Assembly (NCBI GenBank): GCA_028710605.1
Contig: JAQTTU010000007.1
Location: 1 to 64,000 of the forward strand
Origin: Sideroxydans sp.
GTDB lineage: Bacteria; Pseudomonadota; Gammaproteobacteria; Burkholderiales; Gallionellaceae
Length of the DNA stretch: 64,000 nucleotides
Direction: 5' to 3'
A program made the position numbers and the translations under genes. Of this stretch, positions 41,025 to 49,973 are shown piece by piece; position 1 is the first letter of the stretch, and the number at the start of each line of letters is the position of its first letter. Under the pieces are notes generated by a model. It was not told where the DNA came from and did no database searches. It saw only the letters and a list, made by a program, of their open reading frames with translations.

Positions 41025-44003
41025 ATGAAATATTTTCGAGCATTGTCATTGTTATGCGCCGCAGGACTGCTTCTGAATTTGCTAACAGAAGTAGCGCAGG
41101 CAGCCGATGAAGATGTATTTCTGGAGCAAATTCGCGCCCCTTCCGAACAAGCCATGGGCTATGGCCGAAGCGCCATTTGGACTTTGCCTCTTATAGCGAC
41201 TCAATATCAACCCGCGCAACCCATTCCCGTGATGCAAGCGGCTTTGCAGGCGCAACTGGATGCGCGCTTTCTCGATGCGCAGATACTGCTCGACGATGCG
41301 CTCAAGAACAACAAGTACAGCGCGGATGAAATGGCAGAAATAAATTTGTTGCGCGCCAGCTTTTTACTGCAAGGCAACCAATCCAAACAGGCGATAGAAG
41401 GCCTGGCTCCACTGCTCACTAATACCCAATATGCTGCGGATGCATATGCGCTTACCGCCATGGCATACCTGCAACTGGAAAAAATGCCGGAAGCGCTGGA
41501 CGCAGCGCAACATGCGCAAAGTTCGGGCGGCGGTCTTTTGTCAAATCTGGTGCAATCCTATGCCTTGCAAGGCATGGGACACCTGGCAGAAGCGCACAAC
41601 GTGATGCATAGCTATAACACTCGCACACCGCAATCAGCGATCGCCTTGGCGCGCGAAGCCGAGCTGGCTTTGACGATAGGCCGGATTCCGTCGGCCAAGG
41701 CGCTGGCGGATCAGGCTCAAGCTTCAGATGCCACCCACCCTTATGTGATTGCCGTGAGCGGCCTGGTCTATCTGATTGACGGACACGCACAGCGAGCCAA
41801 GACCGCGTTTGAAACCGCCTTGCGGCGCGACCCCAAAGATGCAAAGGCTTTATTGGGTCTGGGTTTGGCTGAAACCAAGCTGGGGAACTTCCAGGCTGGG
41901 CAAGCAAAATTGCGGGCGGCAAATGAATCCGCACCCGGCAACGCCCTGATCCTCACTTATCTGGGACGTTCGCAACAGCAACTCGGTCAAACCGGAGCAG
42001 CCATGGCAAGCTGGCGCAGCGCCCAGCAAGCCGACCCCAAAGACCCCGTTCCCTGGTTGTATCAGGCGCAAGCGGAATTGCAGACCAACCAACCGCTGCA
42101 AGCGCGCGAAAGTTTGCGTCAGGCACAAGCACGGCTGACCTATCGCTCGGTCTATCGCGGCGAACGCTTGCTCATGGAAGACCGGCAATTGTTGCAAGCC
42201 AATCTCGCCGAGGTGCAGCGCCAACTGGGAATGGAAAGACTCGCTTTCCATACCTTGTCCGACCCGGTCGGCGAAAAGAATTCAGCCAACTTGAGAAACC
42301 AGGCCGATGTTTTGCAGGGACAGCGCTTCGCCGAATCGGCACGGCGCAGCCTGCTGCTGCAAAGCATGTTCGACGAAAAACCGGGTAACCTGCCATCCGA
42401 ACTGGACATCTATGGTGACGGCGCGGGACAAACCGGCGCATCCGTCCCGCAACACGGTGTAGTCAGCGGACTCAACGCGCAGCAAGCCAGTTATAACAAT
42501 TACGACGAGTTGTTCAGCCGCCCTACAGCGCTGGCAGCCGAAGCCACTGCGGGCAACCAGAATAGTTCGGGAGAACAGATTCGTGCGGGCGTGGGCAACG
42601 ACAAGCTGGGAATAAGCGTCGCGCAGCGCCATTACAAGACCGACGGTTCGGGCGCGTTTAATAATCTCGACAACCGCATCTGGCAGGCCAGCATGCAATG
42701 GCGACCGGTAGCCGCCATGCAAGTATTCGTGTCGCATCAGGACTTCAATTCGCAGCGCGGTGAAACGCTATATCCCGCCGACCCGACGAATTGGGGAGAA
42801 TATAACCAGATCGAAGATAACAGCAGCATTTCGCGCTTGGGTTTGCGTTACAGCATAGACGACAGCAACGAGCTACGCGGTTTGATTAGCCGCCAACAGA
42901 CCGACCAAACCAAAAATTGGGAGTACATGTGGAACATGCTGCCTTACAGCGCCATGCCGTGTTGCGGTCCGACGCTCCCCTTCCCGCAGGGGACAAAATT
43001 CGCCAGCAGCGAAGCTCATAGCGCAGAGTTGCAATATCGCCGTAACGGCGCAGGTTATGTCACGCAATGGGGCATAAGCTCAGTTCGCTCGCCGGTTTAT
43101 GTGTCGTCGTTTGGCACTTCTGCCGTTACCAATATCGCGCAGCAAGTCTATGTAGACTGGCAGCAAGCACTGAATCCGTATTGGCAACTGGAGGCGGGGT
43201 TGGCTTGGGGCAAGAACGATAAGGACTGGGGCGCAAATAGCACTTATCTACGGCGCTGGCTGCCCAAGTTGGGCATGGCTTACACGCCGGATAGCGCGAC
43301 GCATATCCGCTTGGCTGCCTGGAAAAATCTGGACGATGCGGCAGTGGGCAACGCCTCGCTGGCTCCAACTAGCCTGGCAGGTATCGTACTGAACCGCCCC
43401 GGCGACACCTACAAGCTGGTGCAAAGCATCGCGCTGGGTGCGGACAAACAACTGGATGCCACTTGGTTATTGGAAGGGCAGACACAGCGGCGTTGGACTG
43501 ATGATCCGGCCTTTGACTCCTTTCTGGGCGTACAGTGGTTGAACCGAATACAAGTTGACGAATCCCGTTTGGCGTTGCACTGGCAACCCGATAACCAGCC
43601 CTTGAATATGACATTGGCTTATGACGATGAACAATTCATCCAGCCTAACAGTGCTTATCTCTCGCCAAACTCAGTGCAGAGGCAGCATTTGCGCTCGCAG
43701 CAACTTGCCATACGCTGGCTGGCCAGCGCGCAATGGACGGCAAACCTGGCCTTGAGTCATAACCTGCTCGCCGCCACGCAACAATCGTCGGATACCAGTT
43801 TCAATCCCGTCCTGCTCGATGTTCAGGAGCGCTTCAATCAAACGGATGCCAGCCTGAACTGGCAATTCAGCAGCAAGAACTCATTGGATGTGGGGGTACG
43901 CAATGCCGCCGACAGGAATTCCCAATACACGGAGATAGACCCGCTTGTCCCACGCTTCAGTAAGGGGCGACTGTGGTATGCCAGACTAAAGCTGGCTTGG
44001 TAA
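41025..44003 (+). CDS. Outer-membrane protein: periplasmic TPR domain fused to a beta-barrel
   Basis: 992 residues with a signal peptide (MKYFRALSLLCAAGLLLNLL, cleavage near VAQA). Residues about 60-420 are helical tetratricopeptide repeats (AQRAKTAFETALRRDPKDAK, ALLGLGLAETKLGNFQAGQA). From about 500 the sequence alternates as in an outer-membrane beta-barrel and ends RLWYARLKLAW with a terminal aromatic residue. The layout resembles exopolysaccharide export proteins with a TPR scaffold and a porin-like barrel, but the substrate is unknown. The next gene encodes a tiny exported Cys-rich protein that could be cargo or partner. The ATG at 41025 fits the signal peptide best. Confidence 0.8.
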   Translation: MKYFRALSLLCAAGLLLNLLTEVAQAADEDVFLEQIRAPSEQAMGYGRSAIWTLPLIATQYQPAQPIPVMQAALQAQLDARFLDAQILLDDALKNNKYSADEMAEINLLRASFLLQGNQSKQAIEGLAPLLTNTQYAADAYALTAMAYLQLEKMPEALDAAQHAQSSGGGLLSNLVQSYALQGMGHLAEAHNVMHSYNTRTPQSAIALAREAELALTIGRIPSAKALADQAQASDATHPYVIAVSGLVYLIDGHAQRAKTAFETALRRDPKDAKALLGLGLAETKLGNFQAGQAKLRAANESAPGNALILTYLGRSQQQLGQTGAAMASWRSAQQADPKDPVPWLYQAQAELQTNQPLQARESLRQAQARLTYRSVYRGERLLMEDRQLLQANLAEVQRQLGMERLAFHTLSDPVGEKNSANLRNQADVLQGQRFAESARRSLLLQSMFDEKPGNLPSELDIYGDGAGQTGASVPQHGVVSGLNAQQASYNNYDELFSRPTALAAEATAGNQNSSGEQIRAGVGNDKLGISVAQRHYKTDGSGAFNNLDNRIWQASMQWRPVAAMQVFVSHQDFNSQRGETLYPADPTNWGEYNQIEDNSSISRLGLRYSIDDSNELRGLISRQQTDQTKNWEYMWNMLPYSAMPCCGPTLPFPQGTKFASSEAHSAELQYRRNGAGYVTQWGISSVRSPVYVSSFGTSAVTNIAQQVYVDWQQALNPYWQLEAGLAWGKNDKDWGANSTYLRRWLPKLGMAYTPDSATHIRLAAWKNLDDAAVGNASLAPTSLAGIVLNRPGDTYKLVQSIALGADKQLDATWLLEGQTQRRWTDDPAFDSFLGVQWLNRIQVDESRLALHWQPDNQPLNMTLAYDDEQFIQPNSAYLSPNSVQRQHLRSQQLAIRWLASAQWTANLALSHNLLAATQQSSDTSFNPVLLDVQERFNQTDASLNWQFSSKNSLDVGVRNAADRNSQYTEIDPLVPRFSKGRLWYARLKLAW

Positions 44004-44103
44004 GGATTACCTTGTTTGACAAAGGTGCAGTAGGAGTTGTTGTTTCGGGTGGCTTGCGCATTGCCAAACCACAATTTTTATATCTTTAACGGGAGTGAAA
44101 ACC

Positions 44104-44382
44104 ATGAAAAAAATGTTTCTATTATTGTTAGCCTTGATTGTTGTTCCGGCGTGGGCAGCAGAAGCTACGCCTGCACCCGCTCCGGCATCCAGCGCGACAT
44201 CCACGCCGGCAGCACAACCTGCCCCGAAACAAAAGGTTAAAAGGCTCAAGAAAAAGAAGGCTGCCGCAAGCGCTCCCGCTGCCCAGCTCAAATCTACCGC
44301 TATCTCTTGCCCTCCCGGGTGTACACCGACGAGTTGCAACGGTATCTCTGGATGCTTCAAGAGAGGATGCATAGCTTGCTAG
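44104..44382 (+). CDS. Small exported cysteine-rich protein
   Basis: 92 residues, with GGGAG 9 bases upstream. A signal peptide (MKKMFLLLLALIVVPAWAAE) is followed by an Ala/Pro-rich linker, a basic patch (KQKVKRLKKKK) and a C-terminal segment with six Cys at 69, 73, 78, 84, 89 and 92 (spacing 3-4-5-4-2). All cysteines lie in the last 24 residues, suggesting a disulfide-knotted or metal-binding tip. I recognise no family. It lies 100 bp after the TPR/beta-barrel gene and a strong terminator follows, so the two may form one unit. Confidence 0.7.
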   Translation: MKKMFLLLLALIVVPAWAAEATPAPAPASSATSTPAAQPAPKQKVKRLKKKKAAASAPAAQLKSTAISCPPGCTPTSCNGISGCFKRGCIAC

Positions 44383-44464
44383 TGAACTATCGGACGCATT
44401 CCACTGCGCGGATAGGCATCATGTAAAACTTTCCGTTCTTGCCTGACAGTACCTGAAATAAAAA

Positions 44465-44492
44465 GCCAGAGAATCGCTTCTCTGGCTTTTTT
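44465..44492 (+). terminator. Rho-independent terminator
   Basis: Stem GCCAGAGAA (44465-44473), loop TCGC, stem TTCTCTGGC (44478-44486) and a run of six T. It ends the transcript of the Cys-rich protein gene. Confidence 0.9.
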
Positions 44493-44550
44493 ATTTCTCT
44501 GCACCACGCTCAAAGTCGAACTCAACGTTACGCGCGGATTTCGCTGCCTC

Positions 44551-44620
44551 GCGGGAACGCCCGTCAATAGGCGATCCGCGCCACGAGCACAATGAAGATG
44601 CCCGTATTTATTAGCTTCCG
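44551..44620. repeat. Dispersed repeat, well-preserved copy
   Basis: GCGGGAACGCCCGTCAATAG then GCGATCCGCG, followed by AATGAAGATGCCCGTATTTA and TTAGCTTCCG. Both family halves are present at about 25-bp spacing. Confidence 0.65.
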
Positions 44621-44670
44621 AACAAACTGACAATCAAAATCCAGGATAATTTCTGCTTCATCCACGAGGC

Positions 44671-44898
44671 TTAGTCATCCCCCAGTTGCGGGGCGGGTTC
44701 GCGTATCTGATTGAGCAAATCCTCTGCGTGCAACTCCGATTCGGCGTGGATCATTTTAAGCATCGCGGGCGAACCTTCGTCCAGCTCTGCCCGCAATTGT
44801 TTGACTCGCGCCGAGGCATCCCGGTATGCGTCGTGCTGTTCCAGCTTTTTCAGCTGGCGGACGGGAAAATCGGTCACGTGGTAGATATAGTAGGGCAT
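44671..44898 (-). CDS. Small conserved hypothetical protein
   Basis: 75 residues, MPYYIYHVTDFPVRQLKKLE to QIREPAPQLGDD. A short beta start (YYIYHVTDF) precedes a long amphipathic helix. I recognise it only as a short conserved protein of betaproteobacteria; the function is unknown. It follows the ankyrin-repeat gene by 27 bp on the same strand, so it is probably co-transcribed with it. Confidence 0.6.
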   Translation of the reverse strand: MPYYIYHVTDFPVRQLKKLEQHDAYRDASARVKQLRAELDEGSPAMLKMIHAESELHAEDLLNQIREPAPQLGDD

Positions 44899-44925
44899 GG
44901 TTACCTGCTCAAGACACGGGCTGAA

Positions 44926-45498
44926 TTACGTGATTGGACGTTTCATAAAAGTGATGACGTTGGAGCCGGGAACGTTCTTGCTGGCGCAACTCCCCTCGCC
45001 GATTCCGGCCATCTGCTCGGCCTCGTGCAGCAGGTTGATGACATCCACATAATGCTTTTGCTTCACCATCATCAGCGCGGTGTATCCGCCTTCGTTGCGG
45101 GCCAGAACATCCGCGCCCGCATTCAACAGAACAGCGACCACATCGGTTTCGCCGTAACCCGCCGCCAGCATCAACGGGCGCACGCCGTAACCGATGGCTT
45201 GCTCGATGTTCGCGCCCGCGTCGATGAGCGCTTCCACCACATCGGCAAACCCGCGTTTCAATTCGTGGTTGTAAACCGCCTTGATGAGCGGCGACCAGCC
45301 TCGCTCGTCGCACGCGTTGATGTCTGCACCATGTTCAATCAGCAACTGCACCATGGGCAAATCGCCCGCATGCGCGGCGAGCATCAGCAGGGTGGAATTT
45401 TCTTCATCGCGGGAATTGGCATCCGCTCCGGCAATCAGCATCTGCCGTACCGAAGCGGTATCACTTGCCTTGACTGCCTTGCTTAGCTCGCTATGCAT
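44926..45498 (-). CDS. Ankyrin-repeat protein
   Basis: 190 residues. Four to five ankyrin repeats are visible (STLLMLAAHAGDLPMVQLLI, EHGADINACDERGWSPLIKA, EALIDAGANIEQAIGYGVRP, AVLLNAGADVLARNEGGYTA). There is no signal peptide, so it is cytoplasmic. Ankyrin repeats mediate protein-protein contacts; the partner is unknown. It lies 5 bp after the exported-protein gene at 45504-46406 and before the 75-residue gene, apparently as one short operon downstream of cysG. Confidence 0.88.
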   Translation of the reverse strand: MHSELSKAVKASDTASVRQMLIAGADANSRDEENSTLLMLAAHAGDLPMVQLLIEHGADINACDERGWSPLIKAVYNHELKRGFADVVEALIDAGANIEQAIGYGVRPLMLAAGYGETDVVAVLLNAGADVLARNEGGYTALMMVKQKHYVDVINLLHEAEQMAGIGEGSCASKNVPGSNVITFMKRPIT

Positions 45499-45503
45499 TC
45501 TTA

Positions 45504-46406
45504 TTATTTCTGCACGGTTTTCTGCAACGCGCCCTTGATCGCTTCCGGTGCTTTCATGATGTTCATGAAACTGTTCTTGCCCATCATACTCAGATCGGGG
45601 AAATTGATGGCGATGCGGAAACGCGCGTACAGCGCATACACCTTGTTGCCTGAGACCAGCACCTCGTAAGGCAGATGCGCGGTGGATTTCAGGTCGCGGA
45701 AGTCGATCTCGTTCATGATGTATTGGTCGTCCATGAATTTGCTGTCGCCGCTGCCTTTCAGCGCCACGCCGAACACGCTTTCCTGCTTGCCCGGAACATC
45801 GACGCGATAGACTTTGGACACGCCGTTTTTGTTGCCCGACAACTTCGCATCCACCGCTGCGACCGCTTCTTCATAGCTGCCGTACTCCGCCAACTCGCTG
45901 GGGTCGGTGAAATATTCCATGCCGAAGGTGTAGTGGTATTTGCGCGCCTGCTTGGCGGTCATGCCCTGCGCACCGAATTCTTCCACCTTGCCCAATGCGC
46001 CCGCCAACGCTGTCGCCACGCCGGAAAGATCGCCCTGCATGCGATACACGTGCGACATATACACCGGGTTGGTGTAGCTCACCTGCACTTCTTTTCCGGC
46101 CTCGGTAACCGACACGCGCTGCACCGCGCCGTAGCCGCCAAAATCGGATGCTGCCGCATTTTTTTTCAGCTCATCGCTGGTGACGATGATGATGTCGGCT
46201 CCGCTGTAGGGCGCATATTCACCGACCACAGTAAAACCGGCAGCGGTCAGTGCGGTGCGCACTTGAGCGGATTTTTCGGTCACCGTCCCGGCGCTTTTGG
46301 AAGCCAGCACGAAGGGTTTGAGGATCACATCGGCAGCCAGCGCACTGGCGCTACCGAACAGAAACAATGCTGAAAGCAACATACTTTTTATTGTCATTCG
46401 TACCAT
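45504..46406 (-). CDS. Exported protein of unknown function near the dsr cluster
   Basis: 300 residues with a signal peptide (MTIKSMLLSALFLFGSASAL, cleavage near ALAA). The first half has a two-layer alpha/beta look reminiscent of DUF302 (KSAQVRTALTAAGFTVVGEY); a helical second half includes YHYTFGMEYFTDPSELAEYG. There are no cysteines and no heme motif, so it is not a cytochrome. It lies 52 bp downstream of cysG on the dsr strand, and a periplasmic role connected with sulfur oxidation is possible but unproven. AGGGAGAG lies just before the first ATG. Confidence 0.6.
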   Translation of the reverse strand: MVRMTIKSMLLSALFLFGSASALAADVILKPFVLASKSAGTVTEKSAQVRTALTAAGFTVVGEYAPYSGADIIIVTSDELKKNAAASDFGGYGAVQRVSVTEAGKEVQVSYTNPVYMSHVYRMQGDLSGVATALAGALGKVEEFGAQGMTAKQARKYHYTFGMEYFTDPSELAEYGSYEEAVAAVDAKLSGNKNGVSKVYRVDVPGKQESVFGVALKGSGDSKFMDDQYIMNEIDFRDLKSTAHLPYEVLVSGNKVYALYARFRIAINFPDLSMMGKNSFMNIMKAPEAIKGALQKTVQK

Positions 46407-46458
46407 CTCATCTCTCCCTGATTATTATTGGACTACGGAATAACTACTCGATGCCTCC

Positions 46459-47838
46459 TTACGATTGCTGCGGGTGAAACCAAGCCAATTTTTCTCTGAG
46501 GGTGACCACGCCGCCGACGATGATGAGCGTGGGCGCTTGCGGTTTTTCGCGCTCGGCGATGCCGGGCAACGTCGCCAGCGTACCGGTGATGACGCGCTGG
46601 TTGGGCGTAGTGCCCTGCTGCACGATGGCGATGGGCGTGTCTTGCGGCATGCCGTGCTCGATCAACTTCGCGCACAGCGTGTTCAATCCGTGCAAGCCCA
46701 TATACACCACCACGGTCTGCTTCGGTCGCGCCAGCGCGCCCCAATCCAGATTCATCGTGCCGTCTTTCAGGTTGCCGGTGACGAACATGCACGACTGCGC
46801 GTAGTCGCGGTGCGTCAGCGGGATGCCCGCGTAGGAAGCCACACCGGAAGCGGCGGTGATGCCGGGCACAACCTGGAACGGAATATTTTCCGCCGCCAGC
46901 GTTTCGATCTCCTCGCCGCCGCGCCCGAAAATGAACGGGTCGCCGCCCTTGAGGCGCAACACGCGTTTGCCTTCTTTTGCCAGACGCACCAGCAGTTCGT
47001 TGATCTCTTCCTGACGCAGCGTGTGGTCGTCGCGTTTTTTTCCGACGAAAATGCGCTGTGCATCGCGTCGCGTCATTTCGACGATGGGCTTGGACACCAG
47101 ATTGTCATACACCACTACATCGGCTTTTTGCATCAGGCGCAAGGCGCGGAAGGTCAGCAGATCGGGATCGCCGGGACCGGCTCCGACCAAATAGACTTCG
47201 CCGCGCTGGATATTGTCTTCGCTCGCCAGCATCTGTTGCAGCATGGCTTCGGCACTGCTCTCGTCGCCGGTCAATACTTTCTCGGCGACCACGCCTTCCA
47301 GCGCGTTCTCCCAGAAGATGCGGCGCTTGGCCGGATTGGTCACGCGCGTCTTGACCAGCTCGCGGAAGCGTTCGGCGAACGCGGCGAGGCGGCTGTAATT
47401 CTGCGGAATCATGGTTTCCAGTTTGCCGCGCAACAAACGCGTGAGCACCGGCGATGCGCCGCCGCTGGAGAACGCCACCATCAGCGGCGAACGGTCGAGG
47501 ATGGCGGGCATGATGAAACTGCACAACTCGGGATCGTCCACCACATTCACCGGAATGTTGCGCGCTTGCGCCAGTTGCGAAACCTGCTTGTTCACTTCGC
47601 GGTCGTTGGTGGCGGCGATGACCAGTATCGCGCCTTCGAGATGCGCTGCCCCAAAACGCGCAACGATGTTTTCAACGCCTTTTTGCGCGGCCAACTCGTC
47701 ATCAATGGCGGGCGCGACCACGCGCACTTTCGCCCCAGCGTCCAGCAGCACGCCTGCCTTGCGCTTGGCGACTTCGCCGCCGCCCACGACCAGGCACAGC
47801 TTGTTTCTGACATCGGCAAATATTGGTAAGTAGTTCAT
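46459..47838 (-). CDS. cysG: Siroheme synthase (CysG-type, multifunctional)
   Basis: 459 residues. The N-terminal dehydrogenase/ferrochelatase module begins with an NAD-binding site ([20 protein letters not shown]). The C-terminal uroporphyrinogen III methyltransferase module starts near residue 215 ([20 protein letters not shown]) and has [13 protein letters not shown] and [20 protein letters not shown]. It makes siroheme, the cofactor of DsrAB. It lies on the dsr strand downstream of dsrN and the DUF4202 gene, with an inverted repeat between, matching the dsr-linked cysG of other sulfur oxidisers. Confidence 0.95.
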   Translation of the reverse strand: MNYLPIFADVRNKLCLVVGGGEVAKRKAGVLLDAGAKVRVVAPAIDDELAAQKGVENIVARFGAAHLEGAILVIAATNDREVNKQVSQLAQARNIPVNVVDDPELCSFIMPAILDRSPLMVAFSSGGASPVLTRLLRGKLETMIPQNYSRLAAFAERFRELVKTRVTNPAKRRIFWENALEGVVAEKVLTGDESSAEAMLQQMLASEDNIQRGEVYLVGAGPGDPDLLTFRALRLMQKADVVVYDNLVSKPIVEMTRRDAQRIFVGKKRDDHTLRQEEINELLVRLAKEGKRVLRLKGGDPFIFGRGGEEIETLAAENIPFQVVPGITAASGVASYAGIPLTHRDYAQSCMFVTGNLKDGTMNLDWGALARPKQTVVVYMGLHGLNTLCAKLIEHGMPQDTPIAIVQQGTTPNQRVITGTLATLPGIAEREKPQAPTLIIVGGVVTLREKLAWFHPQQS

Positions 47839-47858
47839 AAATGCTGAAAAACCCTTGC

Positions 47859-47943
47859 CCGCAGATTACACAGATTTACGCAGATTAGAGCGTGGATGTT
47901 TGAAGGTTTTAATCTTGTGTAATCTGCGTAATCTGCGGGAAAA
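47859..47943. repeat. Interspersed inverted repeat (CGCAGATTACACAGATTA type), copy 2
   Basis: CCGCAGATTACACAGATTTA with CGCAGATTAGA on the left and TGTAATCTGCGTAATCTGCG on the right. It separates cysG from the dsr operon. Confidence 0.8.
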
Positions 47944-47949
47944 GTTTTT

Positions 47950-48552
47950 TTATCCTTTCACTGCTTTGAGTATCAACGGAACCAGCGCTTCGGGCAGCGC
48001 GATCTTGCCGGCCAGCGCAAAGTCATGCGCGCGCGTGGACATTTTGTTCCAGGTTTTTTTGATGATCTCGATCCACTTCGCTTCGTCGTATTCGGGATGG
48101 CTGGTGGCGAAGCCGATCATGTAATACTCGATGAACACCAGATCGACCACGTCTTCCATCAATTGCGTTTCCGGGTTCACCTTCAACGCTTTCTTGCTGA
48201 TGATGGTGCGCACGCGCTCTATCATTTCGTCGTCGTAGCCCACTTGCTTCATCAAGTTGCCGGCCGTCTCAGCGTGGAATTTGTACAAGCCGGTGCGCCA
48301 TTGCAGATAGCCGTTACGATCCATGGGGAAGTTGCTGCGCGGGCTTTTCCAGCGCTGGATATGCTGGGCGCGGCAAGCCAGCTTCACGGCTTCCGACGCT
48401 TCCGGCACATAGCGTTCCTGCATTTCGGTCATGCGCTGCGCGTACAGCAGTTCTTTCGGATATTCCTTGCCGTTGGCAATTTCCTTGTTCGGGTCTTCGG
48501 CGTTGGCCTTGTCGAATGCCGCGATGGCGGCCTGATAATGTTGCTGTGTCAT
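47950..48552 (-). CDS. DUF4202-family protein
   Basis: 200 residues from MTQQHYQAAIAAFDKANAED. The family signature region IANGKEYPKELLYAQRMTEM is present, along with ACRAQHIQRWKSPRSNFPMD. His-rich helical segments resemble an HD-like fold, but I would not claim catalysis. Function is unknown; some relatives are mis-annotated as glutamyl-tRNA synthetase-like. Its ATG overlaps the dsrN stop (ATGA), so it is the last co-translated gene of the dsr operon, where dsrR and dsrS sit in Allochromatium. Confidence 0.85.
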   Translation of the reverse strand: MTQQHYQAAIAAFDKANAEDPNKEIANGKEYPKELLYAQRMTEMQERYVPEASEAVKLACRAQHIQRWKSPRSNFPMDRNGYLQWRTGLYKFHAETAGNLMKQVGYDDEMIERVRTIISKKALKVNPETQLMEDVVDLVFIEYYMIGFATSHPEYDEAKWIEIIKKTWNKMSTRAHDFALAGKIALPEALVPLILKAVKG

Positions 48553-49955
48553 TGTGATTTTCCAATCGTTAAAGTTGATGTGTTTTGTTGTTCCTTGCAG
48601 CGGCGAATGAACGCGACGAAGCGGGTGGCCCAGTAGCAACTGCCTATGGTGCGCAGATGGGTGTAGGAAGCCAACAGGTTGTGCAGGATAAGTCCGTCGC
48701 GCTCGCCGTCGATGCCGTAACCGCGCTCGACATGGTAAGCGAAGCGCGAGTCGGACGGAAGATTTTCCAGGCTCGAATAGTGGAACTCATGAGCCTTGAT
48801 CTGCTTGGCGGGAACATCGGGACGCGGCCACGGATGCGCTTCGTCTTCCTTGAGATGCACGTAGCCACGACCGATGGGTTTTGCGTGCATCTTCACATCG
48901 CCGGGAATCGCGCCGACCATTTCATAGGTGCGCCCCTGATATTCGATGTTGCGCGACAAATACATCAGGCCGCCGCATTCGGCATAAGCGGGCATGCCGT
49001 TCTCGATGGCCTGTTTGATCTGGGCGCGCAGCGTGACATTGGCTTCCAGTTCGGTGGCGCAGGTTTCGGGAAAACCGCCGCCGATATACAGCGCATCCAC
49101 ATCGGGCAAATTCGCATCGCGCAAGGCATCGAACGGCACCAGTTCCGCGCCCGCCGCTTCCAGCGCATCCAGATCATCGGCGTAATAAAAACCGAAAGAG
49201 CGGTCGCGCGCGATGGCGATGCGCACTTTTTCGCCGCAAGGCAGCGGACTTACTTGTGCTTTATGGGGAATGACCAGCGGGGCTTTTTGCGTGAGCGCGA
49301 GCAGTTTGTCCAGATCGACTTGTTCGGCGATGGCTTCGCCGATCTGCTTGATCTTGGAGGTGGCGACATGCGATTCGTTGCTGGGCATCAGGCCGAGATG
49401 GCGCTCGACGATGCTCAGCCGCTCGTCGTGCTGGATCGCGCCGACCACGGGCACATCGGTGTAGTGCTCGATGACCGCGCGCAGCTTTGATTCGTGGCGC
49501 TTGCCGCCGAGATTGTTGAGGATTACCCCGGCAATGCGGATGTCCTTGTCGAATGCCTGGTAACCGAGGATCAGCGGCGCGATGCCGCGTGTCATACCGC
49601 GCGCGTCGATTACCAGTATCACCGGCAGATCGAGCAGCTTGGCCAGCGCGGCGTTGCTGTTGCTGCCGTCCAACGCAAGGCCGTCATACAAGCCTTTGTT
49701 GCCCTCGACCAGATTCACTTCCGCGCTGTGTCGTGCAAAAGTGGCGACGATGTCGTCGTTTTCCATCAGGTACAGATCGAGGTTGCGGCAGGGATGCCCG
49801 GCGGCTTGTCCAAGCCACATCGGGTCTATGTAGTCCGGGCCTTTTTTGAACGGCTGCACCACGTGACCGCGCGCGGCAAGCGCCGCGCACAGGCCGATAC
49901 TGACCATGGTTTTACCGGAGGATTTGTGTGCTGCCGAAATCAGCATACGGTTCAT
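48549..49955 (-). CDS. dsrN: DsrN, siroheme amidase (cobyrinic acid a,c-diamide synthase-like)
   Basis: 468 residues. The N-terminal dethiobiotin synthetase-like ATPase has a P-loop (ISAAHKSSGKTMVSIGLCAA). The C-terminal class I glutamine amidotransferase has the nucleophile Cys in MPAYAECGGLMYLSRN and the oxyanion segment YIGGGFPE. In purple sulfur bacteria DsrN makes siroheme amide, the form found in reverse-type DsrAB. The C-terminal tail after YTHLRTIGSCYWATRFVAF runs about 20 residues and may be slightly extended. It lies between dsrP and the DUF4202 gene. Confidence 0.94.
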   Translation of the reverse strand: MNRMLISAAHKSSGKTMVSIGLCAALAARGHVVQPFKKGPDYIDPMWLGQAAGHPCRNLDLYLMENDDIVATFARHSAEVNLVEGNKGLYDGLALDGSNSNAALAKLLDLPVILVIDARGMTRGIAPLILGYQAFDKDIRIAGVILNNLGGKRHESKLRAVIEHYTDVPVVGAIQHDERLSIVERHLGLMPSNESHVATSKIKQIGEAIAEQVDLDKLLALTQKAPLVIPHKAQVSPLPCGEKVRIAIARDRSFGFYYADDLDALEAAGAELVPFDALRDANLPDVDALYIGGGFPETCATELEANVTLRAQIKQAIENGMPAYAECGGLMYLSRNIEYQGRTYEMVGAIPGDVKMHAKPIGRGYVHLKEDEAHPWPRPDVPAKQIKAHEFHYSSLENLPSDSRFAYHVERGYGIDGERDGLILHNLLASYTHLRTIGSCYWATRFVAFIRRCKEQQNTSTLTIGKSQ

Positions 49956-49973
49956 GGCAGCACCCCGACAGAG

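Noticed and set aside
46465-47829. 454-codon plus-strand open frame opposite cysG
   Set aside because: Antisense shadow; cysG on the minus strand is intact and fully motif-supported.
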